Source: MWCR01 sp049325475 (GTDB lineage Bacteria; Patescibacteriota; Patescibacteriia; 2-12-FULL-60-25). Taken from it: DNA of 64,000 nucleotides. The notes below the pieces were generated by a model. The model made no database searches, was not told the origin of the DNA, and was given only the letters and a program-made list of their open reading frames with translations. Positions 1-9,140 of the stretch are shown here, in pieces; the stretch's first letter is position 1, and each line of letters starts with the position of its first letter. A program made the translations under genes and the position numbers. The DNA is taken from positions 310,001 through 374,000 of the forward strand of contig JBMOLN010000007.1 in assembly GCA_049325475.1 (NCBI GenBank). Direction: 5' to 3'.

Positions 1-1220
1 GTATCCGTTAATTGCTCCGTAATAACGTTCGCGGCCCCCGGAGTCGGAGTCACGCTGTATTGCCAGGCATGTTTTTCATCCCGCGCTAAAACCGTGCCCT
101 TGTCATGCGCCGCGTAAGTCAGGGTATCTATAAGCTCGCCGTCCGAAAAGCGCAGATAAACCGAATCACCCGAATTGTTCAGTTTGCTGGCAGATATCTC
201 TGCCGCAAGATAAGGGCTGCCGGGCAGGATTTTGCCTTCCAGTTTAATAATCCTCCCGGTCTGGTCATGAACTTCCAAATCATCCAAGACTAAATCAAAT
301 TCCAATGATAGATTCACGAGTTCGATCCATTCTTTGCCTTGTAAGGGCGCGGCCATAACTTCATTCAGGCGCAAAAATTGGCGGATTTGATTTTTTTGAT
401 AAGAACTTGTATTGCCGATCTGCGGTTCATCGAGAATTGTAGAAGTTGAAACTATGATGATTTCGGTTGTCGGTGTTATTCCTGTTGAAGTTGCTGCCAA
501 TGTACTGGTCGCAATCGGCTCAATAATCACAATGGTACTCGTGCTGACACTGTCCGTCGAAGTCGCACTGTCTAAAAAAGGCAAAGTACTTGTCGCTGTC
601 ATATCATCATCCGCATTCACAGTCTCTGTGATTTTAATTATACCCGGATCACCTAAATCCTCCGTGGTTAGATTTACCGATACTTCGGCGCTCGCCCAGG
701 CTTCATCAGCATCGCCCGGCAAGTCAAAGTCAATTCTTTGCATGCTTTGTTTTACATCGCCCGAGCTTCCGGCGGGCGGCGCGCCTCCGTCTCCGGCAAA
801 ATCAACCAGCACTCCATCCGCATCAAACAGCTCAATCATTAAAGCTGAATTGGAAAGTGAGAGAGTGCTGGTTGCTATGCCGGCCTCAACCGTCAGTGCG
901 GTTTTTTCATCGCCCGGCTCATAGTTTGCCAACAAAAGCGCGCCGCCCGCCGGCACCATGGTCCCGCTCGGCAATACAATGTCGTGCCCGCTTGATCCCG
1001 CACCCACCAGCCTCCAGCCGCCAACATCAGAATCAATATCAGTTGGATTATATAGCTCGATCCATTCATCAGCGGCACTTAAAGTCGATCCCGCCCAAGC
1101 AACTTCGCTGATAAAAACCGCTCCGTCGGCTTTTGCCTCGGGAGCCGGCATGGTCACAAACAGCATCACGGCTGTTTGGCTAATCAAAACCCACCGGCAA
1201 ATAAACTTGCTTCTCCTCAT
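1..1220 (-). CDS. Lamin-tail-domain surface protein, C-terminus beyond the left edge
   Basis: The minus-strand frame is open from an ATG at 1220 to the window edge, so the stop is not seen. The start is followed by a basic stretch and a hydrophobic segment ending in APEAKA, a likely signal peptide. Two lamin-tail (LTD) modules are visible: ISEVAWAG with DEWIELYNPT near residues 45-75, and a second EWIELVNLS near residue 290. A Thr/Ser-rich STS linker separates them. The last residues in the window (SVTPTPGAAN) are typical of an LTD end. LTD modules occur in secreted or surface proteins, often with nuclease or adhesion domains; the missing C-terminus could hold such a domain. The gene is divergent from the beta-helix gene at 1598. 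Confidence 0.8.
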   Translation of the reverse strand, partial: MRRSKFICRWVLISQTAVMLFVTMPAPEAKADGAVFISEVAWAGSTLSAADEWIELYNPTDIDSDVGGWRLVGAGSSGHDIVLPSGTMVPAGGALLLANYEPGDEKTALTVEAGIATSTLSLSNSALMIELFDADGVLVDFAGDGGAPPAGSSGDVKQSMQRIDFDLPGDADEAWASAEVSVNLTTEDLGDPGIIKITETVNADDDMTATSTLPFLDSATSTDSVSTSTIVIIEPIATSTLAATSTGITPTTEIIIVSTSTILDEPQIGNTSSYQKNQIRQFLRLNEVMAAPLQGKEWIELVNLSLEFDLVLDDLEVHDQTGRIIKLEGKILPGSPYLAAEISASKLNNSGDSVYLRFSDGELIDTLTYAAHDKGTVLARDEKHAWQYSVTPTPGAANVITEQLTD

Positions 1221-1597
1221 ATTTATTTATGCAGTCCGCAGAAAAGATCCCCTGTCGAATCAAGAATGCGTTCCTGCTTTTTATCTAGTTTTAGTATGAC
1301 ATGAGATTCTAATTTTCCGTGGATAAACTGGGTATTAACATCTTTGGATTTTTAAGATTGTTTCGTTTTGTTAAGATTTATAAACTCAATTCTTCGTACT
1401 TTGCGCTTTGCGCTTCGTGCTAAATATAACGTCTTGTTATTTTTGTTAAACAAATCAATAAATCTTACATTTTGAGTCTTGACAAGTTTAAAAATCAGTC
1501 AATAAAAGACAGGATATTCACAGTCAAAACATGTTATTGGCTTTATTGCTTTAAGTTAGATACAATACGGGCATCTTATAATCAATATATAAATAAT
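1221..1597. promoter_or_regulatory. Divergent intergenic region with possible promoters
   Basis: This is an AT-rich 377-bp gap between divergently transcribed genes. On the plus strand TTGGCT (1537-1542) and TACAAT (1561-1566), 18 bp apart, could start a short leader for the gene at 1598. A second TTGACA lies at 1479-1484 with a weak -10. A short imperfect repeat (TTTGCGCTTTGCGCTTCG, near 1401-1420) is also present. No clear ribosome binding site precedes 1598. Confidence 0.35.
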
Positions 1598-4500
1598 ATG
1601 CGTAATAAATTTTATCTTTTGTCGATCACTGCCCTGGTTTTTGCCATGAGTTTTGGTCTAATGAATCTTGCGCATGCCCAAAACTCCACCATGATCTTTC
1701 AACAAGGTGTAAATGGATATTCGGGCACGCAAGATGTCACCATCTCCAATCAGTATATTGAATGGAGCGATGTGGGTGTCACTGATTTGGACGGCCCCGT
1801 CAAATCTTATTATAAAGCGGAGATCGGCAAGACTCCGTATGAAAAACGCGCTTTGCTTAAATTTGCTTACCTCGGCATTCCTGCCGGAGCACAGGTTGTT
1901 TCCGCCAAGCTCACATTGGTCGTCACCGACTGGGAAAGCGGCTACAACGGCATGCCGCAAACCGTCTTAAAAGGTTATTATTTGAAAAACTCCTGGAATC
2001 AATCGGCCGAAAAGCTGGGTTGGCTCTACCGTGATGATCCTCAATTGCCCTGGTCGGCCGAAGGCGCTGACGGATCGGGTGATTTGATTTCCGGCAAGTC
2101 CTTTACCATGTCCGGCTTCAACAAATCCGGCGACCAAATCCGCACCATTAACCTTGATACGGCCATAGTCCAATCTTGGATCAATGACCCGTCTTCCAAT
2201 CAAGGAATGATCATCATAAATGACACGGGTGATAATGCCGGAACAGCCGAAATACATTCTTCCGAAGATTCAAATCCGGCTTTGCGGCCCAAATTGGAAA
2301 TTACTTATTACATGGCCGAAGATCCAGGCGTTCCCGCGGAACAAGAAATAATAACCGATGAAAATCAAACTAATTCTGCGCCCGCGGTAAATCTTACCGG
2401 TCCAACGGCGGGAACCCGGTACACAGCGCCGGCAAACATCCTCATCTCGGCCAATGCCGGCGACGACTCACGTGTGGCGCGCGTGGAGTTCTATGCCGGC
2501 AATTCCAAAATCGGAGAGGATACTGCGGCTCCATATCAATATACGTGGAACAATGTTTCCATGGGAACATATACTTTTTATGCCAAAGCCATAGATGAAC
2601 AGGGTTTGTCCGGCAATTCAGATGCGGTGTCGGTTCTTGTTTTGGCGCCGGCTGCAGAAACGCAGCCCGGTAATGACGTAATTTTAACTCCGGAACCTGA
2701 AGCGGAAACAGAAAATTTTGCGCCGACCATTACCATCAAATCCCCGGCCAATGACAGCGAATTCCAATCTCCGGCCAATATCACCATTGAGGCGGCGCCT
2801 TTTGATCTGGACGGCCAAATTACACAGGTTGATTTTTACCGAGGCACGCAAAAAATCGGGGAAACCAAATCAGCTCCATACTCTTTTGCTTGGCAAAACG
2901 TTGGCGCCGGCGAATATCATATCTCCGCAGTAGCGCATGATGATGATGGCAATATGACCGGATCCGAAGCTGTCCGTATCATGGTAAAAGCCTCTAACCA
3001 ACCGCCGGTCGTAAACATAACTTCACCTGCTAATGATAGCGAGTTCCAATCTCCGGCCAGCATCGCCATCGAAGCCGGCGCTTCTGACTCTGACGGAACA
3101 ATCTCCCGCGTGGAATTCTACCGCGGAACCGCCAAAATCGGCGAAGACTCATCCGCGCCATACTCTTTTGCCTGGCAAAACGTAGGCGCCGGCGAATATC
3201 ACCTCTCTGCTGTCGCCGTTGACAACGGCGGAGAAATGACCGGCTCATCCGCAGTCCGTGTCACCGTAAATCCGGCCGCAACAACACAGCCGCCATCTTC
3301 ACCCCCGGCATCACCTCCAACATCCGGATCGCTTAAAGTCGGCGTGGATATGGATATGTGCGACAGCCTAGCCATCACCGGTCCGGCCATTTATGTTTCA
3401 CCAAATGGCAACGATGCCTCCGCCGGTACAATCTCCTCGCCTCTTAAAACAGTTTATGCGGCTATTCAAACTGCTGATGCGGGCACCGCGATTGTTCTGC
3501 GCGGGGGCACGTACAACGAAACACAAGAACTGCGCATCCGGGTTCCTAACATAACCATCACCTCCTATCCCGGAGAGTGGGCGGTAATTAATCGCAATAC
3601 TGGCGCGAGTGAAGACATGGGAGTTTATTTCTATGTTGGTTCCAATGGCGGCAAGCTTCAGTGCGTCGAAGTCAGCGGCGGATTTTATACCGTTTCAACC
3701 GAAACCCAATGGGATTGGGGAGGGACTGATCGCAGTGGAGCCTCCAACATCCTTTTGGAAAATGTAAAACTCCACGACTCCTATCGAGATGTTGTTAAAA
3801 TCAAACCTCAATCTGACGATATCACAATCCGCCATGCCGAAATCTATAATTCTTCAAACGGCGAGATGGATGGCGAATGTAATGCCGAAGGCATCGATAA
3901 TGTAAACGGCGACAGAATGCATGTTTCTTACTCTTATATCCACGACACATGCTCAACCGGAGTATATTTTAAAGGCGGCGCCACCGACGGCATAATTGAA
4001 AACAATTTAATCGAAAACACGGGCGCGGCCGGCATAATTATCGGCTTTGATACCAGTCCCGAATTCTTCGACCTTGCCGACAATCCGAATTATTACGAAA
4101 ACATCCGCGGCATCGCGCGACACAATCTGATCCGCAATACGGGATGGGCGGGAATCGCTCTTTATGCTTCCAAAGATGCTCAAGTTTACAACAATACAAT
4201 CATAAACGCCGCAAGCATTCATCACAGCCCGATCTACTATGGAATCACATTCCAGGATTGGGAACCCCAAGCCGGCCGCCCGGCCAATATAAATCCATCT
4301 ATTCATCACAACATAGTGAGCCAGCCCGCCGAACGCGACGCTCACATGGTTGGCATCCGCCAAAGCGGCGAGCTGGGTGGTTTAAGCGGCCTCCAAGGCG
4401 CAACCGGTTTGGATAATAATTGCTACTATCAAGCCGGCAGTGCGGGCACCTACCAAGACGGCCGCACCAAGCTCAACCTGGGCGATGGCTGGTTAACCGA

Positions 4501-4627
4501 CTGGACCGGTAACTTTGCCGAGTGGCAAGCGCATACCAATGCCGAAGCCGGCTCGCACGAAGTCAATCCCGGATTGGATTCCAGCTACAAACCGACAAAT
4601 CCGCTCTGCAGTGGAATGGGATACTAA
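1598..4627 (+). CDS. Secreted DNRLRE / Ig-like / right-handed beta-helix protein
   Basis: A 1009-residue exported protein. The ATG at 1598 was chosen because it begins a clean signal peptide (MRNKFYLLSITALV to AHAQ); an upstream in-frame start would add a charged non-signal extension. Residues about 30-240 resemble a DNRLRE module (EKRALLKFAYLGIPAGAQVV, later SWINDPSSNQGMII). Three Ig-like domains follow (about 260-560). The second and third share SPANDSEFQSPA and APYSFAWQNVGAGEYH almost exactly, so they arose by recent duplication. After a Pro/Ser linker, residues about 590-940 start with YVSPNGNDASAGTISSPLKT, typical of DUF1565, and continue as a parallel beta-helix with repeated Asn-rich turns. 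Such helices bind or cleave polysaccharides; no catalytic residues were assigned. Likely a surface adhesin or carbohydrate-active protein. Confidence 0.85.
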   Translation: MRNKFYLLSITALVFAMSFGLMNLAHAQNSTMIFQQGVNGYSGTQDVTISNQYIEWSDVGVTDLDGPVKSYYKAEIGKTPYEKRALLKFAYLGIPAGAQVVSAKLTLVVTDWESGYNGMPQTVLKGYYLKNSWNQSAEKLGWLYRDDPQLPWSAEGADGSGDLISGKSFTMSGFNKSGDQIRTINLDTAIVQSWINDPSSNQGMIIINDTGDNAGTAEIHSSEDSNPALRPKLEITYYMAEDPGVPAEQEIITDENQTNSAPAVNLTGPTAGTRYTAPANILISANAGDDSRVARVEFYAGNSKIGEDTAAPYQYTWNNVSMGTYTFYAKAIDEQGLSGNSDAVSVLVLAPAAETQPGNDVILTPEPEAETENFAPTITIKSPANDSEFQSPANITIEAAPFDLDGQITQVDFYRGTQKIGETKSAPYSFAWQNVGAGEYHISAVAHDDDGNMTGSEAVRIMVKASNQPPVVNITSPANDSEFQSPASIAIEAGASDSDGTISRVEFYRGTAKIGEDSSAPYSFAWQNVGAGEYHLSAVAVDNGGEMTGSSAVRVTVNPAATTQPPSSPPASPPTSGSLKVGVDMDMCDSLAITGPAIYVSPNGNDASAGTISSPLKTVYAAIQTADAGTAIVLRGGTYNETQELRIRVPNITITSYPGEWAVINRNTGASEDMGVYFYVGSNGGKLQCVEVSGGFYTVSTETQWDWGGTDRSGASNILLENVKLHDSYRDVVKIKPQSDDITIRHAEIYNSSNGEMDGECNAEGIDNVNGDRMHVSYSYIHDTCSTGVYFKGGATDGIIENNLIENTGAAGIIIGFDTSPEFFDLADNPNYYENIRGIARHNLIRNTGWAGIALYASKDAQVYNNTIINAASIHHSPIYYGITFQDWEPQAGRPANINPSIHHNIVSQPAERDAHMVGIRQSGELGGLSGLQGATGLDNNCYYQAGSAGTYQDGRTKLNLGDGWLTDWTGNFAEWQAHTNAEAGSHEVNPGLDSSYKPTNPLCSGMGY

Positions 4628-4745
4628 TTGTCTGAACCTTACGGCGACCCTCCGAAGCCAACGGCGTAGGGGGTTTAATACGATTTTCGCTCACGATTAA
4701 AATGATTATCCCGAACCTATTATTGATATATTATCGGGACCCCGC
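4628..4745. repeat. Decayed TGTCTGAACC-type repeat
   Basis: Immediately after the stop of the beta-helix gene, TTGTCTGAACCTTACGGCG begins a sequence whose first 50 bases match, in inverted orientation, the end of the element at 61577-61770 (ACCCCCTACGCC, GGGTCGCCGT, AAGGTT). It then carries TTTTCGCTCACGATTAAAATG, related to the inner arm of the GxxExxY-associated inverted repeat. It looks like a degraded member of that element family and has no coding content. Confidence 0.5.
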
Positions 4746-4783
4746 CGGAGCGGTGGCTTAAGGTATAAATCATTTATATTACA

Positions 4784-4811
4784 AACCCGGGGCAAAGTCC
4801 TCGGGTTTTTT
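4784..4811 (+). terminator. Rho-independent terminator
   Basis: AACCCG pairs with CGGGTT around a GGGCAAAGTCCT interior, followed by a run of T. It lies downstream of the beta-helix gene and upstream of the next promoter. Confidence 0.6.
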
Positions 4812-4897
4812 GTATCAACTCCTTTCCCTCGCCCTGTGCCTCGGAGCTTTATGCGAAGTGGTATGCGGGGGAGATGTCCCGAAGGGGGAGAGAGGGG

Positions 4898-4926
4898 TTG
4901 ACATTCCCCCTAAAAACTGCCTAAAT
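4898..4926 (+). promoter_or_regulatory. TTGACA-type promoter for the 4962 gene
   Basis: TTGACA at 4898-4903, a 17-bp spacer and CTAAAT at 4921-4926. The -35 and first spacer bases (TTGACATTCCC) are identical to the promoter at 20750. A start site near 4933 would give a leader of about 30 nt containing AAAGGAG. Confidence 0.6.
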
Positions 4927-4961
4927 AAGAGCCACTTAGTACCCTCACAAAGGAGCACCCG

Positions 4962-6245
4962 ATGTTTCCTGGATTCGGTAAAAACATCCCGGGATTCAAA
5001 GTCAAAAACAAGGGCGGAATCGTGCAGGGCCCCATGCAGCTCATGCCTTGGGGCGATCTCATCTTGCTGGAATATAGAACGTTGTATTTTCCGGATGGCT
5101 CTCGGCAAAGCGAGCGCTTGCCTCCGGGCACAATCTTGCGGCCCAACCGCAAATTGGCCGGCGAGAAAAATCCTCAAACCACACACATCGTATATCACGA
5201 CGCCTATGAAGCTGAACGCGGCGCCAAGCATGCGGTTCGACGCTACGGCATCCGCGGGCAAGAGGCTATCACCGAAGCCGGTGATTTGAACTTTACCAAA
5301 AAAGCTTTACGCGAATATGTAGTCTTTTTGCTTCGTCAGGGTCCGCATCTAGAACATGTACTTCGCGATCTTTTTACAGCCATGATGAAATTAGCCAAAC
5401 GCTACGGCTGGATGATTGACGAAGACAAAAAGAAAGCCGCCGAGCAGATGCTGCGCGGCTTGATCGAAAAAGATTCGCTTGGCCGCAAAAATCTTCCTGC
5501 CGCTGCCATGAGCATGGGCGGCGCCATCTGGCACCTGCTGGAACGCGAGGAAGCGATTCAATGGCTTTCAATGCGCATGGATCAAAAAGCGGTCCAAACC
5601 GAGCGCCTCATCGCCGAGCATATGGAGCTGTATCAGCAGCTTTGGGACATGGTCGGCAAGGACACGGCCATTGCCGAGCTGACAAGACTGCCTCATCACG
5701 AAACGCAGCAGCGCCGTCTCAAAATGCGCCTGCTGCATGGTCAGCTTGAGGCGGTTCGCTTGCGGCCTTTCATCAAAAATGCCAGGCATACGGTTCGCGA
5801 TATTGGCGAAATCCTCGACGTTATCTCGCACCCTGCATTTGCTTCCAACCAAGAAAGAAAAGCCAAACCGCTCTATCGCCTGCGCGAAGGTATCCGTTGG
5901 GTTTTTGTTCTAAACGCTTTGCAGCGCGAAATCATATTCCCTCTCTCTTTCCTGCTCGATGATCTGGAACGCAAAGATCGCCTGCGCCGCCGTGGCACCG
6001 ATGAGAAGCCCACCAAGATCGTGACCGCCATGGCTCCGGACAAGTTCGCAGATCTTGACGAGCGTCTTCAGCGCTTTGAACAAAGACTGGACAAATGCCA
6101 AGATGAAATCAAAGGTGAAAAGGTACTTGGGCATCCTGTCAAGGATGAAGTTCTTGGATTCCTGGAACTCACCAAAGCTCACCTTGCCGAAGATGACTGG
6201 CGTGTAGTCAAAAACGACCTGGACACAATTGCCGGAATTCTCTGA
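4962..6245 (+). CDS. Conserved-looking hypothetical protein, 427 aa
   Basis: I do not recognise the family. The ATG at 4962 follows an AAAGGAG ribosome binding site at 8-bp spacing and its own TTGACA promoter, so expression as a single gene is well supported. There is no signal peptide or membrane segment. Residues 1-80 are Gly/Pro-rich and beta-like (FPGFGKNIPGFKVKNKGG). From about residue 110 the chain is strongly helical and charged, with many Lys, Arg, Glu and Leu and a C-terminal stretch (about 370-427) that may form a coiled coil (LQRFEQRLDKCQDEIKGEKV). It is probably cytoplasmic. No enzyme motif was seen. A DNA- or RNA-associated structural role is possible but only a guess from its charge. 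Confidence 0.75.
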   Translation: MFPGFGKNIPGFKVKNKGGIVQGPMQLMPWGDLILLEYRTLYFPDGSRQSERLPPGTILRPNRKLAGEKNPQTTHIVYHDAYEAERGAKHAVRRYGIRGQEAITEAGDLNFTKKALREYVVFLLRQGPHLEHVLRDLFTAMMKLAKRYGWMIDEDKKKAAEQMLRGLIEKDSLGRKNLPAAAMSMGGAIWHLLEREEAIQWLSMRMDQKAVQTERLIAEHMELYQQLWDMVGKDTAIAELTRLPHHETQQRRLKMRLLHGQLEAVRLRPFIKNARHTVRDIGEILDVISHPAFASNQERKAKPLYRLREGIRWVFVLNALQREIIFPLSFLLDDLERKDRLRRRGTDEKPTKIVTAMAPDKFADLDERLQRFEQRLDKCQDEIKGEKVLGHPVKDEVLGFLELTKAHLAEDDWRVVKNDLDTIAGIL

Positions 6246-6716
6246 TTTAAATCCACTTCTTGTCGCGTTTAACGCGGCCTGCCCCTCCTTTCTCAAGGAG
6301 GGGAATTTTATTTATAAATGTCCCTCTTGAGAAAGAGGGATGTAGGGAGATTTGGAGTCTTGTCAATTTCCTGCCCAATTATAATTCCCCCTTCGTCGCG
6401 TTTAACGCGATCGATTCCCCCTTTCAAAAAGGAGGTCTTTAGTTCTTAAAAAGCTTTGTCTTAGCAAGTTGGATCAACTCCGATTTGAAACTCCAAGGGG
6501 TCTGGGGGATGCGCTAACCTTGGATGGTAAAAGCGATGGAGTGGCCCATGTAATGAGAGGGCATCGCAGACCCCAGCGATTTTTGCTTACTTTTTGTCGC
6601 CAAAAAGTGAGTCCCCGAAGGGAATGGCAACCGCTTTACAAAACAGTGAAAACGGGGCTGGGGGTGAGTTAATACTCCTTGCCAATTTCCTCCCCCCTCG
6701 CTAAGGTTTTTTTGTT
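6246..6716. repeat. REP-like palindrome cluster, no gene
   Basis: A 470-bp gap without a credible gene. It holds CGCGTTTAACGCG twice (about 6264 and 6404), a palindrome CCCCTCCTT-tctc-AAGGAGGGG (6282-6303), a second TCCCTCTT-gaga-AAGAGGGA (6321-6340) and GATTTGG tails. The same paired-palindrome layout occurs at 13205-13280, 17878-17960 and 19133-19190, and inside dinB. The stretch 6469-6700 is G-rich with no feature I can name. Confidence 0.6.
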
Positions 6717-7226
6717 ATGGAATCCAGTGCCAAAGAACGCATTAAAAACGAGGCTGAGCGCATATTGGGTGACAATTATGTGGTCAGCCCTCCGATTGAA
6801 ATCGATGAAATTGCCGCCAATTACGGCCTTGAGCTTGTAGAGGCTGATTTTAATGATTATGCCACCACCATATCCGGCTTTATCGACGGCCAATCCATCT
6901 TCGTCAACGAAAAAGATTCTACAGACCGCCAAGCTGTCACAGTTGCCGTTCTCTTGGCGCGATTCATCCTTTATCGCGACAAACTTTCAACTGATGGAGC
7001 CTACAACGTCCTCCGCCGCATCCCACTGGGCGAGATGGAAGGACCGGTTGAAGAAGAGTCGCTTTATTTTGCGGCGAATCTTTTAATCCCGGAAAATCTT
7101 TTGGAAAAATATAAAGATCACGATGCCAATAATCTGGCCAAGATTTTTGGCGTTCCGGCTGATTTCCTCGGTTATCGCCTGGAGCTGGAGTTTGGCCGCA
7201 ATGGGGCGCAGGAAAAATATGCCTGA
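6717..7226 (+). CDS. ImmA/IrrE-like protein lacking the HExxH motif
   Basis: A 169-residue cytoplasmic protein with the layout of the ImmA/IrrE (DUF955) family: an N-terminal helical part with PPIEIDEIAANYGLELVEAD and a strand pair (ISGFIDGQSIFVNEKD). The position of the metallopeptidase helix holds TVAVLLARFILYRDKL, and then come ESLYFAANLLIPENLL and LAKIFGVPADFLGYRLE. In active members the helix reads as HExxH with a downstream Glu; here both His and the Glu between them are absent, so a zinc protease activity is unlikely. Active relatives cleave repressors in mobile elements and stress responses. The next gene overlaps it by 8 bp and encodes a two-TM protein, so the pair probably acts together at the membrane. 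Confidence 0.7.
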   Translation: MESSAKERIKNEAERILGDNYVVSPPIEIDEIAANYGLELVEADFNDYATTISGFIDGQSIFVNEKDSTDRQAVTVAVLLARFILYRDKLSTDGAYNVLRRIPLGEMEGPVEEESLYFAANLLIPENLLEKYKDHDANNLAKIFGVPADFLGYRLELEFGRNGAQEKYA

Positions 7227-7584
7227 AATATCAGTCAGTGACATAAAAGCGCAGATCGGCGTTAAAGACGAGTTGGATTTTTCCGAACGCAAAGATCAGG
7301 TAAAGCTCGCACTGCGCGAGAGGGAAGCTCACGTTGGCGGCTTTGAGCGTTACTACAAGCTCCGCGATCGCTGGTCGCTTTACCTCGTTATCTTCATCTC
7401 GGTCATGATCGCTTTTCAAATATTGCTCACGGCGCTGATCGGCTTTGGCGTCATTAACTTTTTAAACTATCAATATTTCCTTTACGTTGTCATCGGTGAA
7501 AACTTTGCCCAAATAATCGCCATGGGCTTTATTGTTGTTAAATTCCTCTTTCCCAACGAACAGAACCAGGATTTACATAATTAA
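7219..7584 (+). CDS. Small two-TM membrane protein paired with the ImmA/IrrE-like protein
   Basis: A 121-residue protein. The ATG at 7219 overlaps the end of the preceding gene by 8 bp, which suggests translational coupling; longer upstream starts would run deep into that gene. The N-terminal 45 residues are charged and soluble (ISVSDIKAQIGVKDELDFSE). Two hydrophobic segments follow at about 52-75 (LYLVIFISVMIAFQILL) and 82-108 (FLYVVIGENFAQIIAMGFIV), with a short charged tail. I do not recognise a family. The pairing with a peptidase-like fold hints at a sensor-effector module, but nothing in the sequence fixes the role. Confidence 0.7.
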   Translation: MPEISVSDIKAQIGVKDELDFSERKDQVKLALREREAHVGGFERYYKLRDRWSLYLVIFISVMIAFQILLTALIGFGVINFLNYQYFLYVVIGENFAQIIAMGFIVVKFLFPNEQNQDLHN

Positions 7585-7850
7585 TAAAGATTCGCAGGAT
7601 TATTTTATTAAGCGACTGTGCTGCCAAGCCTCTGAGCGATTAAGCTTATTGACTAATTGGCTTATCAGCTTAGCAGCTTAGATTCTCAGCTTCTTAGATT
7701 CTTAATCGGAGTTCAGCCCGCCACCCGAAGCCGCTCGACCCTCGAAGTCTTAGCGTAGCGGGTTGGAGTAGGGCGGAGTTCGGAATTCGGAGTTCTTGAA
7801 GTCGGCTCTTGTTGGTTGTAAGTTGTCAGATGTGAGTTTATACTAATGTG

Positions 7851-8324
7851 ATGAGCAAACCGGCCAAAGTTCAAGTCGACTTGTCCGCCAGTTATCTGGC
7901 AATGATTAAAAATAGCGTTGGCTCCAAAGCCTATCGGAATTTTTACGGCGCCGTGGATGGCAAATGCCGCGATTTGGTTCAGGGAGGCAATCTGTCTTGC
8001 GCGTTTTTTGTATCCGGCATCTTGAATTTTTTTGATCTTATCAACGATCCGCACCTCACGGTCGCCGGGCTCATTAAAGACTTGGAAAAATCCGGCTGGA
8101 AAAAAGTCCGTAAGCCCAAAGAGGGCGACGTCCTTATCTGGGAGCCGGTTGATTTTACCGGTGATGGCGTTAAACACGCGCACGTAGGATTCTATCTGGG
8201 CAATGAGAAAGCTGTCAGTAACAGCTGGAAATCCGGTACGCCCATCAAACATCATTGCACATTTGGCGTGAAAGCCGGTAAACCCAAACGGCGTATAACC
8301 GCAATGTACCGACATCACTTTTAA
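7851..8324 (+). CDS. NlpC/P60- or CHAP-like cysteine hydrolase
   Basis: A 157-residue protein without a clear signal peptide. It has the order of catalytic elements of the NlpC/P60/CHAP papain-like fold: a Cys in NLSCAFFVSGIL (about residue 50), the strand GDVLIWE (about 98), a His in HAHVGFYLG (about 115) and a third polar position in VSNSWKSGTPIKHH. Such enzymes cut peptidoglycan peptides or amides. The start could be GTG 7848 or ATG 7851; the ATG is preferred. It stands alone between repeat-rich gaps. Activity is inferred from the motif order only. Confidence 0.65.
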   Translation: MSKPAKVQVDLSASYLAMIKNSVGSKAYRNFYGAVDGKCRDLVQGGNLSCAFFVSGILNFFDLINDPHLTVAGLIKDLEKSGWKKVRKPKEGDVLIWEPVDFTGDGVKHAHVGFYLGNEKAVSNSWKSGTPIKHHCTFGVKAGKPKRRITAMYRHHF

Positions 8325-8565
8325 ACAACGAATTACGAACCACGAATTACGAATCGAGCCGAGCTCGACGAACCGCGTTCTGATCGCTGATTACTGGTCA
8401 CTAAAAAATCTGAAATCTACAATCTTAAATCTGAACACCTAGTACCGAGTACCAAGTACCAAGTACTGAGTACTGAGTACTGAGTACTGAGTACTAGGTA
8501 CTAGGTACTAGGACTTATGACTCTGTATCCTTAATCCTTAATCCTTTATCCTTTATCATTATTTA
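8325..8565. repeat. Mosaic of short tandem repeats
   Basis: The gap contains consecutive imperfect tandem blocks: ACGAATTACGAA (about 8328-8352), ATCTGAAATCTAC-like units (8407-8436), a long GAGTACTGAGTACT run (about 8441-8512) and TAATCCTTAATCC units (8530-8560). Each block type recurs in other gaps of the window. There is no coding content. Confidence 0.7.
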
Positions 8566-8569
8566 TTGT

Positions 8570-8989
8570 ATGAAGTATCTCTATATTTTATTGTTAGTTC
8601 CTTTATTCGCTTTTGGCGCCGGTTGCAATCAATCTCCCGCCCAAGATCAAGTCATGAATCAAGATTCGGGCACTGTCATGCAAAATGAAGCCGCCTCGGG
8701 AGAGAGTGATTCCAGCGGCAACGCAGAACAAGTAAGTCCGACAGTAAGCTATGAATATACGCTCGACGAAGTCGCCGAACACAATGTTAAAGAAGATTGC
8801 TGGTTGGTTATTGAGGGTTTGGTTTATGATGTAACCAATTACACTATGCATCCGGGCGGAGATATCCTTTATGAAGAGTGCGGCAAAGATGCCACGGAAT
8901 CATTTAATGCCAAACCCGGCAGCGGAGCTCCCCACTCGGCTAAAGCCCGCAGCTATATGGCAAATTACGAAATCGGCAAACTCAAATAA
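8570..8989 (+). CDS. Cytochrome b5-like heme-binding lipoprotein
   Basis: A 139-residue protein with a lipoprotein signal (MKYLYILLLVPLFAFGAGC, Cys at 19). After a Ser/Gln-rich linker, residues about 63-139 form a cytochrome b5 domain: YTLDEVAEHNVKEDCWLVIE, the first heme ligand in HPGGD (His about 102) and a second candidate ligand in PHSAKA (His about 126), ending in YEIGKLK. Lipidation would place it on the outer face of the cytoplasmic membrane, where it could carry electrons. A plausible partner in this window is the ferric-reductase-like protein at 31923-33227, though no linkage shows this. Confidence 0.85.
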   Translation: MKYLYILLLVPLFAFGAGCNQSPAQDQVMNQDSGTVMQNEAASGESDSSGNAEQVSPTVSYEYTLDEVAEHNVKEDCWLVIEGLVYDVTNYTMHPGGDILYEECGKDATESFNAKPGSGAPHSAKARSYMANYEIGKLK

Positions 8990-9111
8990 ATTACCGATTA
9001 ACAATTACCAATTAACAATTAACAATGTCGGAGGCCCTCCGGCATTTTAAATATTTTGATATCGCTTTAGCGATCCCAAGATTTTTAATTCATAATTCTT
9101 AATTTTTAATT
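8990..9111. repeat. Two-hairpin repeat element, copy 1
   Basis: A core of GGAGGCCCTCCGGCAT and ATCGCTTTAGCGATCC, separated by an AT-rich spacer, is flanked by AT-rich arms (AACAATTACCAATT on the left, TTTTTAATTCATAATT on the right) that are roughly inverted copies. The same architecture recurs at 30954-31064 and 36226-36338. Confidence 0.55.
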
Positions 9112-9140
9112 GCCTTGCGAGAGCAAGGCTAGTTATCCCC

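Noticed and set aside
412..1299. Plus-strand open frames at 412-924 and 958-1299
   Set aside because: They lie antisense to the lamin-tail gene, whose minus-strand frame shows clear LTD motifs and a signal peptide.
6469..6672. Plus-strand frame of 67 codons
   Set aside because: It lies in a repeat-rich gap and lacks a ribosome binding site or protein-like composition.
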